64,000 nt of DNA from Pseudoalteromonas luteoviolacea NCIMB 1944 (GTDB taxonomy: Bacteria; Pseudomonadota; Gammaproteobacteria; Enterobacterales; Alteromonadaceae): positions 38,454 through 102,453 of the forward strand of contig NZ_AUXS01000037.1 of NCBI RefSeq assembly GCF_001625565.1. Direction: 5' to 3'. Shown here one piece after another: positions 1-10,400 of this stretch; positions within the stretch are counted from its first letter, which is position 1; each line of letters begins with the position of its first letter. The position numbers and the translations under genes are program-made. A model generated the notes under the pieces. That model was given only the letters and a program-made list of their open reading frames with translations. It did not search any database and had not been told where the DNA came from.

Positions 1-3000
1 CGTATGCAGCACCACCTTGTCGCCCAGCTCTACAATTACGGATGTTTTTGGCTTCGATGTTGGTAACGTCTTCACCATAAATAGCACCACCATCACCACT
101 CACTGCGTGGTTTTCAATTACACAGTTTAATTCGATTTGATCGGCGTAACGTAGATTGAATGCGCCGCCATTGCCTTCATAAGCGCTAAGCTCTTTAGAA
201 ACTTCATGAATAGCACCATCAAACGTGAAACCATGCATACTTACATGTTTAACCGTTGCATCGCGGTCTCCGCGAATTAAGAAGCGACAACCTGAATGCG
301 CTTTAACAATGCGCGTTTCCCGCTCGTTGAAGCCAACAATCGTTAGGTTTGAACCAACTTCCACAGCTTTTTTGAGTTTATACGCTCTTGAAACCTGGCG
401 ATGACCATTGTGAGGGAACAATAAAATCGTCATGTTGCTCAAACAATCTCGAGAGAAGACATCATCAAATTCTTCCTGATTATGTATCGCAACGACTTTT
501 TTACCGCGGCCAAAACGCCATGCATGTTCATCGACGTAGGCTTTTACAGCGGCTTGTGTTGCAAGCACATTGTCAGACGCCATGTCCCCACCAAGCTCGC
601 AATCCGGTGAAACAGCCTCGATATGAGGGCCTTCTGGGAGTTGTAATTGCTGCGGCGAAATCTGACCTTGAACTGAGCAATCACCGATAATTTCTGCACC
701 TTGCTCTAAGTTCAGTGTATTCGCGAGGACTAAGTCTCCTTCAACGGTTAAATTGTCCGATACGCGTGCATCACCTTTTACATCAAGTTTATGCTCCGGC
801 ATTTTACAGCCAATACCTACATTAGCACTTCCGTCAACGATGAATTCTGAAGTTCCGCGCACAGCGACATTTAAAGCTGCTTCACCCTCACTGGTATTGA
901 CAGCCACCATGGCACTCTCATTGAGTGACTCACCGACTTGAATGCCATGCTGGGTGGCCAGTTTTGCTGCGTGAATTGAACCACTGACGTACGAGTCGCC
1001 CTTGACGTGAGTATCACTGCTAAAGTTTGTCTCACCTTTAACCGCTAAATGACTATGGATATCGACATGAGGCTTGAATACAACTTGGTTCGCGGCGTCT
1101 AGCCCCTCAACAACCAAGCTACCGCGAATAGTGGTATCTTTGTCAAAGTGTACGGCTTCTTTAAAGAAAGCATTTCCATTTACAGTTAACTCTTCTCCAA
1201 GCATTAGGCTCTTAGCAAAATTGGCATCAGCTAATAAGTTCAACTTACGTTCAATTGTGGTTAAACCTTCAATGGTCACCGTATCTTTAAACAACGCATC
1301 GTCATAAACCGTTAAGTCAGAACGAAGCTCAACATCGCCTAAAATTTTCGCGCCATCTAAGCACTCTAACTGCCCTGTACCGCGTAACACGCCATTTAAT
1401 TCAATGTCACCTTCAACTTTCACATCGCCGACAATATCTAGCTCCGCGTCTGGTTGGTCATTGCGGATCCCCACTTTGCCATTTTGGAATACTATTGGGT
1501 TAACCCCTTTGTGATATACCGCAAATGCATGCTCAAAGTGGTTTTGCTCAATGCTTACCTGGGCACTACGTCGAGTAGATAATTTTTCCTCTTCAGATGT
1601 GTGCATCGCCAATCCGATACGTGTTTCACCTTGAAGCTCTGAGGTGCCGTAAATATTGATATTACTTCTGAAACTTGCGTATTCGTTAACATGCAAACTG
1701 TCATCAACTTCTAAACGACCCTGCACGGATAAGTCTCTTCTAAAGCAAGCATCTTCACCGACATCAAGAACATAATCAGGCCGTTCAACGCCTAGCCCTA
1801 AATTACCATGACTAAAGACCAGCTGTGCTTTGCCACTGGGGTCATCAACTCGAATAGCCTGTTGATCTGTTTCACAAATATGCAATCTTGCCGTTGCCTG
1901 ATAAGGGGCTAATGATAAGTTGCCCCCCACATTAGCGTCAGCTCTAAACGTAGCGTCATTGTTGACCGTGAGTGCATCTCGCCCTTCTGTACCTTCGATC
2001 TCAACACTGCCACCAGCATAATGTTCGCCAGAGACACTCAAAGTTTCGTTAATTTGTGTATTGCGTCCAACTTGCAGGTTTGACTTGATTTCAGCATCAC
2101 CATTTACGGTCAATTGGGAGTCGAACTGTGCTTCTTGGGTTAAGTGTAATTCGCCATCCAGCAGCGTCTTTCCTGCCACATGCAGGGCTGCTCTTGGTAT
2201 ATCCCCAGAGTTATTTGTAACACTTACATGCGCACCATTTTTAAGCTCAGCATGTCCCAGTAATTTGGTTTTGCCATCAACGTGTAATGCCAAATCTGCG
2301 TCTGAAATATTAAGTTGACCCGAGATATCTGCCTGACCTGTCACCGCAAGGTTTGCGCCATTAGTTGGCAGGGTTTGGTTTATCGCCAACTGGCCAGCAG
2401 CAGCCAATATTTCCGCATCTTCTGCGGTGTTGGTTATTCTGAAAACCGGGCTTTCTGAGAGTTGAGTTAATACAAACTGGCTATTGGCAAAATTAACTGC
2501 CGTAAGTTCATTCTCTGTGATCGTGAATTCACCGAATAGATATGAATCGCCGTAAACATTAAAGTGTGCAGACTTGTCACTCGTGCCAATCTGAGTGTGC
2601 GTCAGCGTCGCACTAAACCCGCCGCTTTCACTGTTATCACTGACAACGTGCACACCCGAGAGAGATGTTACATTCTTGTCAAATAATGCCGACTCACCAA
2701 CATGCAGACTTTCTTCAGGGCTGCGCTTGAATAGGCCTATACGTTCAGCCTGTGTGCTGATAAGAGTGGTGGTATTTAGACCATTGAAATAGCTTATATC
2801 AACACTTTGAGGTTGGCCGTTATGTGCCAACACGCCCAATTTAGCACTTGTTGTCCAATCGCTTTGCACACTCTCTGAGGCAATTTTCACTTGTTCACTA
2901 AAATCCGCGCGATCAGTGACTTTAAGCAGTGGTGTAACAATGTCGCCTTTAACATGTAAAGTGTATGGCTGCTGCGCACTACCCATCACTGTTTTAGTAT

Positions 3001-4669
3001 CATTGATATTTAACAGCGAATTACCTTCTTGATCCGCGACCAGCAGTGACGTGCGCTCAGACGCTGTGCTTTTCACTGTAAGCGTAGCTGCTTCATTAGT
3101 CGCCGCTTCCCCGACAGTTAGATTGTGCTTCACCAGCGCGTCCGCAGCTGTCAGCTTAGTATCAATGGTCACGTCGCTATTTGCATGAATTGTCGTGAAT
3201 TCAGCATGATCTTGAACGTCAAGCGTTGTATTGATCAGCGCACCAACATTCGTAGGTGTGCCTAGCGGATTACCTACTCGTAATTTTTGAGTATGAGTTT
3301 GTCCGCTGATCTGTGCATCAGCTTGTACATTGATGTCACTTACCCTTGTTGTACCAGCGCTCAGAGCTTCTTCTATCTGCGCAGTCTGTGCATTTATCTG
3401 CTTATCGACAGTAAGATTTTCAGACACATATCCATCGGTTAAGATGTTGACATTTTTCTCTTTTGCTCCCGGCGTATTCGTCACCTTCAAAAAAGCCGAG
3501 TTGTTGTCACCTACATGGAGCAAATCTCCTGTGTTGGCTTGAATATCTACTTTCGCACTGGGTGACTCACTACCAACTGCAAGCATTTGGCTTATGTACG
3601 CGTTATTGCTGACAGAAATATCAGTGCCTACGTCAATTGCGTTTTCTGTGGTGACTGTACCGGAAAACTCAGCATCGCCATTACTATTTAATGCAATATG
3701 TGCTTGCGCTTCACCTTGGCCGACCAATAAATCTTGGGCAATGTGCATACTTGCCTGAGGCATATCAGTTCCAACACCAACCTTGCCTTCAGGGTTAATG
3801 ATAAATGGTGTCGTATCCTTGTTATAATCATCGACTCGAAACAAATCTGTCGTATCTGATGAGCGCTTGCCAATATGAAGCTTTGCCGAAGTACTGTTCT
3901 GTTCAAGGCCAACCCCCATCATTGGCACTTCAACATGCCCATCAAAAATCGCCTCTTGCGCTTCTAGCACGCCATTGAGTTCAGTACGCTCTTCAACTGT
4001 GAGCATGTGCGCAGACGTGCTGCCTTGAAATTCTGCAGTACCCGATGCGGTGATTGATTGGGTTTGAATATGTCCGCCAACTGCAACGTCTTGTTTCGCT
4101 TCTACCTGGCCGTGTGCCGTAATAGTTGGGTTGCCTTCATCATCCAAACCAGCATCTAAGGTGTTCACAGCTCCTTTGCCAACAGATAATTCACCGGCTT
4201 GTAAATGCTGACTAATATTCGCCGTTTGAGACTTAAGCGCCTGCGTTGCTCTCACATTTCCTGTTACACGCAAAACATCGTCTGCGCTGGGGTTAACCAC
4301 AACTTTGTCGTATACATTAACGCTTTGTGCATCAGCGGATAGCACATCAACTTCGCTATCTTCATTCGACACCACGACATCATGATTAATTTTGACCGCT
4401 TCCATGTCTACGCGTAACCGTTCGTTCTCACCATCAGGGCTAACCGTTAGCGGTGAAGTTACTTCAATTTCGTTAAGCGTATCTTTTTCAACCACAGCGA
4501 TTGGATCATCTAATTGGTTAAAGCCAGAGAGAATTAACGATTTAAAATCATCCCCTGACGGCGTTGCGAGATCGTCAAACTCTTTAAATAATTCAGCGCG
4601 ATTGCGCTTTTCGGCTAGAGATGGTTGGTCACATTCGACTAACACTTCTTGGTCACTGGATTTGTTCAT
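1..4669 (-). CDS. Giant tail-fibre protein of the contractile injection system (3' end beyond window)
   Basis: The frame is open from an ATG at 4669 to the left edge, giving at least 1556 residues; the C-terminus lies outside. The ATG overlaps the TGA of the upstream baseplate gene (ATGA), so translation is probably coupled. Most of the protein is a run of beta-rich repeats of the fibre type: a glycine turn followed by a P..xLDVxGD-like strand. Clear examples are VGVGTDMPQASMHI, LGVERPDYVLDVGED, VGIRNDQPDAELDIVGD and VGIGCKMPEHKLDVKGD. Further in (about residue 1390 on) comes a VKAYVDEH segment, then a right-handed beta-helix-like region with GDGGAIYGEDV and CRAGRQGGAAY turns. Such proteins form trimeric fibres that bind cells or neighbouring particles. 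By position it corresponds to the Afp13-type fibre that follows the baseplate genes. Being a fibre is well supported; its ligand is unknown. Confidence 0.85.
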   Translation of the reverse strand, partial: MNKSSDQEVLVECDQPSLAEKRNRAELFKEFDDLATPSGDDFKSLILSGFNQLDDPIAVVEKDTLNEIEVTSPLTVSPDGENERLRVDMEAVKINHDVVVSNEDSEVDVLSADAQSVNVYDKVVVNPSADDVLRVTGNVRATQALKSQTANISQHLQAGELSVGKGAVNTLDAGLDDEGNPTITAHGQVEAKQDVAVGGHIQTQSITASGTAEFQGSTSAHMLTVEERTELNGVLEAQEAIFDGHVEVPMMGVGLEQNSTSAKLHIGKRSSDTTDLFRVDDYNKDTTPFIINPEGKVGVGTDMPQASMHIAQDLLVGQGEAQAHIALNSNGDAEFSGTVTTENAIDVGTDISVSNNAYISQMLAVGSESPSAKVDIQANTGDLLHVGDNNSAFLKVTNTPGAKEKNVNILTDGYVSENLTVDKQINAQTAQIEEALSAGTTRVSDINVQADAQISGQTHTQKLRVGNPLGTPTNVGALINTTLDVQDHAEFTTIHANSDVTIDTKLTAADALVKHNLTVGEAATNEAATLTVKSTASERTSLLVADQEGNSLLNINDTKTVMGSAQQPYTLHVKGDIVTPLLKVTDRADFSEQVKIASESVQSDWTTSAKLGVLAHNGQPQSVDISYFNGLNTTTLISTQAERIGLFKRSPEESLHVGESALFDKNVTSLSGVHVVSDNSESGGFSATLTHTQIGTSDKSAHFNVYGDSYLFGEFTITENELTAVNFANSQFVLTQLSESPVFRITNTAEDAEILAAAGQLAINQTLPTNGANLAVTGQADISGQLNISDADLALHVDGKTKLLGHAELKNGAHVSVTNNSGDIPRAALHVAGKTLLDGELHLTQEAQFDSQLTVNGDAEIKSNLQVGRNTQINETLSVSGEHYAGGSVEIEGTEGRDALTVNNDATFRADANVGGNLSLAPYQATARLHICETDQQAIRVDDPSGKAQLVFSHGNLGLGVERPDYVLDVGEDACFRRDLSVQGRLEVDDSLHVNEYASFRSNINIYGTSELQGETRIGLAMHTSEEEKLSTRRSAQVSIEQNHFEHAFAVYHKGVNPIVFQNGKVGIRNDQPDAELDIVGDVKVEGDIELNGVLRGTGQLECLDGAKILGDVELRSDLTVYDDALFKDTVTIEGLTTIERKLNLLADANFAKSLMLGEELTVNGNAFFKEAVHFDKDTTIRGSLVVEGLDAANQVVFKPHVDIHSHLAVKGETNFSSDTHVKGDSYVSGSIHAAKLATQHGIQVGESLNESAMVAVNTSEGEAALNVAVRGTSEFIVDGSANVGIGCKMPEHKLDVKGDARVSDNLTVEGDLVLANTLNLEQGAEIIGDCSVQGQISPQQLQLPEGPHIEAVSPDCELGGDMASDNVLATQAAVKAYVDEHAWRFGRGKKVVAIHNQEEFDDVFSRDCLSNMTILLFPHNGHRQVSRAYKLKKAVEVGSNLTIVGFNERETRIVKAHSGCRFLIRGDRDATVKHVSMHGFTFDGAIHEVSKELSAYEGNGGAFNLRYADQIELNCVIENHAVSGDGGAIYGEDVTNIEAKNIRNCRAGRQGGAAY

Positions 4670-7338
4670 TCTTCGTTTCCTTCAGGATTTATGCTATTCG
4701 GCTCGCTGGTTGCCACGATAAATTTCGAAACCACCGCGGTATCTGAGTTAATTTGTGAAAAAGACACAGGTAAAATCGGTTTAAGAAAAGGGAGTTGCGA
4801 ATACCCGATTGTAAATTTTGTATTATTTGGCTGCGCAAATGCATTAGGCGTGCAAATGTGATCAATACAAAGCTGCGCTGCTAAGTAAATTACGTGATGT
4901 TCATTGAACCCATCAGGGTATAATTCACTGTGATCATCAATTACTGTTTCTACAGCTTTCAGTACCTGCAAATAAGTTTGCCCTTTAATTTCAATATCCG
5001 TTGGTTTGGGCTCGCAGGCGTACTCGGTTAATATTTGCACACAGTACGTGTTGAGCACTTCCATTCCTTGCGGTTTGCCAAGCACATATTCAATGATGTT
5101 CTCGATGATCTTCTGTGGCTCGGTAGACACTATTTCCTCAAGTAAGCCACCGATATCTTGAGCAACATTTGCAATATGCTCATATTCACCTGTAAACCTT
5201 TCGCGCTGCGCCTGACCATAGAAATTAAGCCATCCGAAATACAACCGCTCAAATAAGCTCATTTGCTCCGAATCTAGCCATATACACTGGACTTTCACAT
5301 GTAAGGGTTTGAACTTAGTAATCTGGCTCTCTACTAGGGCTCTAAACTCAACGCTTTGCATACGCGTTGTCCAGTTGGGCAAAATGCAATACAAAATGCC
5401 TTGACGTGTATTTCCAAGTAAGTCACTTTCTAACAAGTAAAAGCTTTCACGGTTATGTGTTGCCATCGGCATTTGACCGTGATGTGAAAAGCCAAGGTTG
5501 CGCATTATTAAACGACCAAGGCTGGCCAGATGCGCTGTTTTAGGTGTTTTAGACAAATAGTTAAAACCGCGACACCGGTTTTCGCCAAGTATCCCCATCT
5601 CATTGAGTAAACGGCATTTGTCTATGTATTGGCGCAATAAAACGAGCCGAGATAACAAGTCCTCTTGATGGCTTGGGTCTTGATGACAGTCCCCTAGTAT
5701 ATTGACGTAAAAAGCAAATACTTCACGGTATTTTAGTAAGTTGGCATTGGGTAATTTCACTGCAAAACGTGCAAGCAAATGCGCTAGACTGTCATTCAAA
5801 CGAGTCAGTTGCGAAATTGAAAAATCCGCCTCGAGTTGCTGCTGCAACCCACTTTCTTGATACTCTGCCATAACCATCTTAACCAAATGATTGATACCAC
5901 TTATGCCACTTACAGCTTGGCTAAGTTGGGTATGTGGTAGCAAAGCAACACGCTGCCAAAATTCATCCAGCAAAGGTGACGACAACGCTTCACTTGCGAG
6001 CATTAGGTCCATGATCTGACCAAGTCGCTCAAAATGCATATACTGTGGTAAAGCTAATATATGAGGTAGAACATCTATCTGTTTATGCTGATCTGCTAGT
6101 AGCTGGTCAAATAGGTGCAAATAGCCTTTGAACTGCAGAAGTTGCGCTTTTTGTGCTGAGTCTATTTCACGGCTTAAGGATAGCTCTGTCACTGCGTAAG
6201 TCTTTGGCAGTTCATGCTGCAACGAATGATAATGACTTAAAGGTAAAAATGCCTGTGAGCTACTTGATTCTTGAGAGATAGAATCCAAACTTTGACTGAT
6301 GATATTGTCGCTAATGGTTGTTTTAATCGACGCTATTTCATCACTGCTTAATGTGTAGCTTTGACCTTCAATCATCAAAGTAATACCGTCAAAAAACAGC
6401 TCTGACAAAAAGCCCAGCTCCGGTGCAAGGTTTGTTGAATTTGGGTCTATATCTTGAACTTCAATCTGCCAATATTCATATCCAGGTTGTGCACCATGCT
6501 CAACGATGAAGCGAAACTCTTCTATTTGCTCTATGTTTGGATGTACACGCAGTGCATCTAAAATATCAGAGCTATACAGATGCTTTTTAACTGGTGTGTC
6601 GTCTAAATCGGCATCTAGAATAAAACCATTTTTAAGTGCTGGTCCGACGTAGATATCGTCGATGTTCATTCCCTGTTCCAGCAACTGCTGTGCATTGTAG
6701 CGCGGAAGATTTGGCGATATTTCCAATGCAATTTTTGTAAGAATATCCGCCAACACTTGCACCAGATCCTGTGCATCTTTGAGTACTAAGTGCATCCCTA
6801 CATGCACAGGCGCGGCCTGATAAAATTCAATGTTGCCGAGTTGGTGCGTTACTGTACGCGATTTGGCAAAAGTTTTATGGATCTCTTGTTGTAAGCTCTG
6901 ATGTGAAGCCTGCGCATGTTGATGTGGCTGCACAACTAAATCGAGTACGGTTGCTCCATTTTCCCCATCGTTGCGCACATCGATTGTTAGGTTTTTAATC
7001 TCCGGTATGTCTAATAGCAGGCGTCGATAATCAGCCAAGGTAACACAATGACTAAACATCACCTGCTCGGAGGTTAGAAATTGTGTCAAGGTCGACTGCT
7101 CGTCGTACTCAGCATTGAGCAAATCTTCCACTGGATAATTGAGTTTATAGCTGAGGTCCGATAGCACATATGCTAAAACTTCCAGCAAGGTTATGCCTGG
7201 GTCAAATACGTTGTGGTCGCTCCAGGTATCCGGCGCTAACTTTTGCAACTGCGCAATGCCTTGCGCGCGCAGCTCTTCTAGGTCCTGCCCAGAATGTAGC
7301 GTGGCATCTGAAGCAATTTTCAGTGCGTTGATTTCCAT
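4666..7338 (-). CDS. Baseplate wedge protein, Afp12-like
   Basis: This 890-aa protein follows the baseplate J gene by 99 nt and ends in an ATGA overlap with the fibre gene, as Afp12-type proteins do in eCIS clusters. The N-terminus (about residues 36-80) has the wedge signature DPGITLLEVLAYVLSDL, shared with baseplate J/Afp11 proteins. The rest is mixed alpha/beta without a recognisable enzyme motif. In eCIS and T4-like particles such proteins form the outer wedges that join sheath, spike hub and fibres. The family assignment rests on the N-terminal motif, size and gene order; I cannot show similarity over the whole length. Conversion to a toxin or fibre is unlikely given the conserved position. 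Confidence 0.82.
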   Translation of the reverse strand: MEINALKIASDATLHSGQDLEELRAQGIAQLQKLAPDTWSDHNVFDPGITLLEVLAYVLSDLSYKLNYPVEDLLNAEYDEQSTLTQFLTSEQVMFSHCVTLADYRRLLLDIPEIKNLTIDVRNDGENGATVLDLVVQPHQHAQASHQSLQQEIHKTFAKSRTVTHQLGNIEFYQAAPVHVGMHLVLKDAQDLVQVLADILTKIALEISPNLPRYNAQQLLEQGMNIDDIYVGPALKNGFILDADLDDTPVKKHLYSSDILDALRVHPNIEQIEEFRFIVEHGAQPGYEYWQIEVQDIDPNSTNLAPELGFLSELFFDGITLMIEGQSYTLSSDEIASIKTTISDNIISQSLDSISQESSSSQAFLPLSHYHSLQHELPKTYAVTELSLSREIDSAQKAQLLQFKGYLHLFDQLLADQHKQIDVLPHILALPQYMHFERLGQIMDLMLASEALSSPLLDEFWQRVALLPHTQLSQAVSGISGINHLVKMVMAEYQESGLQQQLEADFSISQLTRLNDSLAHLLARFAVKLPNANLLKYREVFAFYVNILGDCHQDPSHQEDLLSRLVLLRQYIDKCRLLNEMGILGENRCRGFNYLSKTPKTAHLASLGRLIMRNLGFSHHGQMPMATHNRESFYLLESDLLGNTRQGILYCILPNWTTRMQSVEFRALVESQITKFKPLHVKVQCIWLDSEQMSLFERLYFGWLNFYGQAQRERFTGEYEHIANVAQDIGGLLEEIVSTEPQKIIENIIEYVLGKPQGMEVLNTYCVQILTEYACEPKPTDIEIKGQTYLQVLKAVETVIDDHSELYPDGFNEHHVIYLAAQLCIDHICTPNAFAQPNNTKFTIGYSQLPFLKPILPVSFSQINSDTAVVSKFIVATSEPNSINPEGNEE

Positions 7339-7437
7339 GATTTTCCTTTGGAAAGTAATTCGATATGGGAGAAGACGCCAAAATATTTAAACTGTGAACG
7401 GTTTTCTTAATTCAGCGTCAAGTGAAAGTAAATAGGG

Positions 7438-10400
7438 TCACTGCACAACAAAGTTATGTTGAATTTTCCATTTACCGATCCCTTCAAACACATCCCCATC
7501 AACGTTGGTCAAAGAGATTTTGTGGTTACGAGTAGGGACCAGTATTTCGCGACAGCCATCGGATGGGTTGCAATTCTTTGAACAACAACCTTCTGGGCAG
7601 CCATCCTCTGAACAACAATCTTCTGGGCAGCAATCCTTCGAGCAACAACCTTCTGGGCAACAATCATCAGAACAACTACCATCCGGGCAGCAATCCTCAG
7701 AGCAACAACCTTCTGGGCAACAAGTTTTTGGCGAGATCTGTGCGTATTCTTTGGTTTGTTCACCTAGGCGTTTACCACGGATAACTTGCACCATATTGAC
7801 CGCTTGGTGAGCTTCCAAAGCTTGTGCCACATCAGTTAAGAAGATTGTTTTTGAGAGCTCTGAGTCTGGTTTGTTCCAGGGAGTTAACGTTTCGACAATC
7901 AGCTCATTGAGTTCAACGACAGTGGTCTGAATATCGAATCTAGGATCAATCTGAATAATGATTTCCAGCTGCACTTCCACATATTTGGGGTCTTCTATAC
8001 GGACGTTAAGGCCGGGAACAGAGCGGGCTTCAACTTCTTCCTGTATTTTACGCATCAAATAACGCGGCACTTTAGGTTGTAAAATATCCGTGTCGTGGTT
8101 CAGCGGGATCACCGTGATATTGACACCATCTTTTGTTTGATATGCCGTTACTGAGTGTAACTCTGGAAATGCCTGAAGAATGAAGTGTTCATAATCCCAC
8201 GCAGTAAGTAGCCTGTCTCTGTGCCTCAATCGTTCGCTGACTCTACGATACAAACGGGTATCGTCCTCTTTAACTTTGGCACCGAAGCTATCAAATGGCT
8301 GAACAACCGACGTAATTGACGGATCCGTCACCAACAACTTACCAATACTGCCCGCTTCGAGAGGTTTTAAATAATGAGATTGCGCATGCTCCGTGGAGTT
8401 AAGTGTGATTTGTACAGCCTGCGAGTACACCCCTTTTAGTTTTGAGTAGATAGGTTGCTTGTAATCTCCCGCCAGCGTTTCTGAATCGATTACAGCCCTT
8501 ATCCACACTTTCCCATCTTGGTTAAACTGGTCCGTCAAATCAAACTCAGGAAGTGAAAAAATGATGATCCCTGAATCAAGTAAATCATAAGTATTGTCTT
8601 GTAAGATCCTGCCTTCTTGATCACTGCCTTGTGAGTCATCACGGCTAAAATGATGCCATCTCCCCTGATTGTAGTATTCCCATTTAAATTGCGGTGGTTC
8701 GCTAAAATTGTAACCATCCACCGCTTCCAATTGGAACAAAACACTGCACTGCCCTGGCGTTGGCAGTTCGCCAAGCGCAATGTATAGATACCCAAGTTCG
8801 TCAATTTCTGGCAGTAAATGAAGGCTATTTTGGGTTTCTAAAATCTGCAACTGACGACCAATTGGCGAAATATGCTCTATCCAAATAGCATTGCCTATCG
8901 CATCTCTTTGAGCCCGAGAAATACTTTGTGTCCGGTAATGCAGTTTCACAGAGTCTAATAATGGCGTGTATGGCTCAAGAACCTGCGTCGGAATAAAGTC
9001 GCCATCATTGGGATCCCAATTAGCTAACTTCATGCTATTTTGAAATGCATAATACTCAGACACTTTTGTGTATTGTGGGTGACCAAAATCCTGATTAGAT
9101 AGCTCTAATGTGTACCACTTAGGCCACTGCTTTGCTTGAGTTAAGTTAAAAGGTAAAGATAGATAATCAGCTCCACCGTTATCATCATCATAGGTAAAAA
9201 CTAGGCGGTTGGTGGCAACGTTATTAACCAGCTCTGGTAGTTCTTCGCTCTGCTGCACGGCAACAAGTGGCAACAATTCTAACCCCGCATCTTCATCTGA
9301 TAATTGCCATGCAGGATCATTGTAAAAAAGATCTGATACCTTTTTCGTTTGCTCACTGCTATAAGCTACATCAGACTGGGAGATCAGCACTTGGTTTTTC
9401 GGCCAAGGAAGAGTATCGCTGCTATCTGCGACATTAACTGGCGATTTTGTGACAACTTTTTTGTAAAGCAAGTAAGTCTGATAGTGAGTATCAAAATCTT
9501 CTGGTCTGCCTACCCAATTAAACTCAATACTCGCTCTCGTAACCCGTTTGCACAGTAGCTCAGGGTGTGTAAACTCAAACTTTTCAGCGAGTTGAGGAGT
9601 AAAACCAAACGGCTCAAAGGGCTTTGAAGTATCCAAAAAACCAATTCCATTATTGGCAATTAGACCATCTGCACCTAATACCGTAGCAGCCAGCTGAATT
9701 TCCTGTATCTCGCTGCGTGTTAACTGGGCAAGTGTTTCGTCTCTTTTTTGCAAATCAAGCGCGTACAGAGCATCATATTTGGATTGCTTCAACACAAATG
9801 CAATGTAAGGCAATACTTTGTCGCGACCAATAAACACATCTTTTACAGGCGCAATTGGCGCAAACAGTTCATCAACAAGAATAACCAGCTCATTATTGTT
9901 ACTCAAAGACACTTGCTGTGTGTCTAGCTGAATAGGTCCGTCTTCGGTGCTCACCAGAATATCAAAACTTTCAAGCCACAAGCTTAAGTCTATTGGTGTT
10001 TCGCCAAACTCATCAGTGGAAAAGCGCAGTGCTATTACCCGCTTGCCACTACTCAAAAATAGATCTTGAGAGGCAATCTTAAAGCCGATCTCCACAGGGG
10101 GCTGCAGGTGTGCTTGCTCTATATCACCAAAAGTCATTGCGCTACTTTCAAGTTCTACCCCTTGTACCGTATCCAACAAAACATTTCGGCCGATTTTTAT
10201 ACCTGAGTCATCGTTTGCTTTGTTTACCGTGATGACATTGTCAACCACGGCACGGTTAATCGCGCTTGGTTCAGAGAGTTGGTAAACTAAGTCTTGTCCG
10301 TGCTCGTCCTTTCCACCATCAAATTGTGTACCTGGTTGCAGGGTCAAGGAGTCAACTTCGTTGAGTTCGATTAATACGTGCGCCGAGTCAGGTGTCGCAT

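Noticed and set aside
388..4861. Several plus-strand ORFs of 60-110 codons
   Set aside because: They lie opposite the giant fibre gene, whose repeats keep other frames open; they have no ribosome sites and no family features.
7505..7810. Plus-strand ORFs rich in Gln/Ser/Pro opposite the Cys-rich array
   Set aside because: These are antisense translations of the 30-nt repeat and make no sense as independent genes; the minus-strand baseplate frame is continuous across them.
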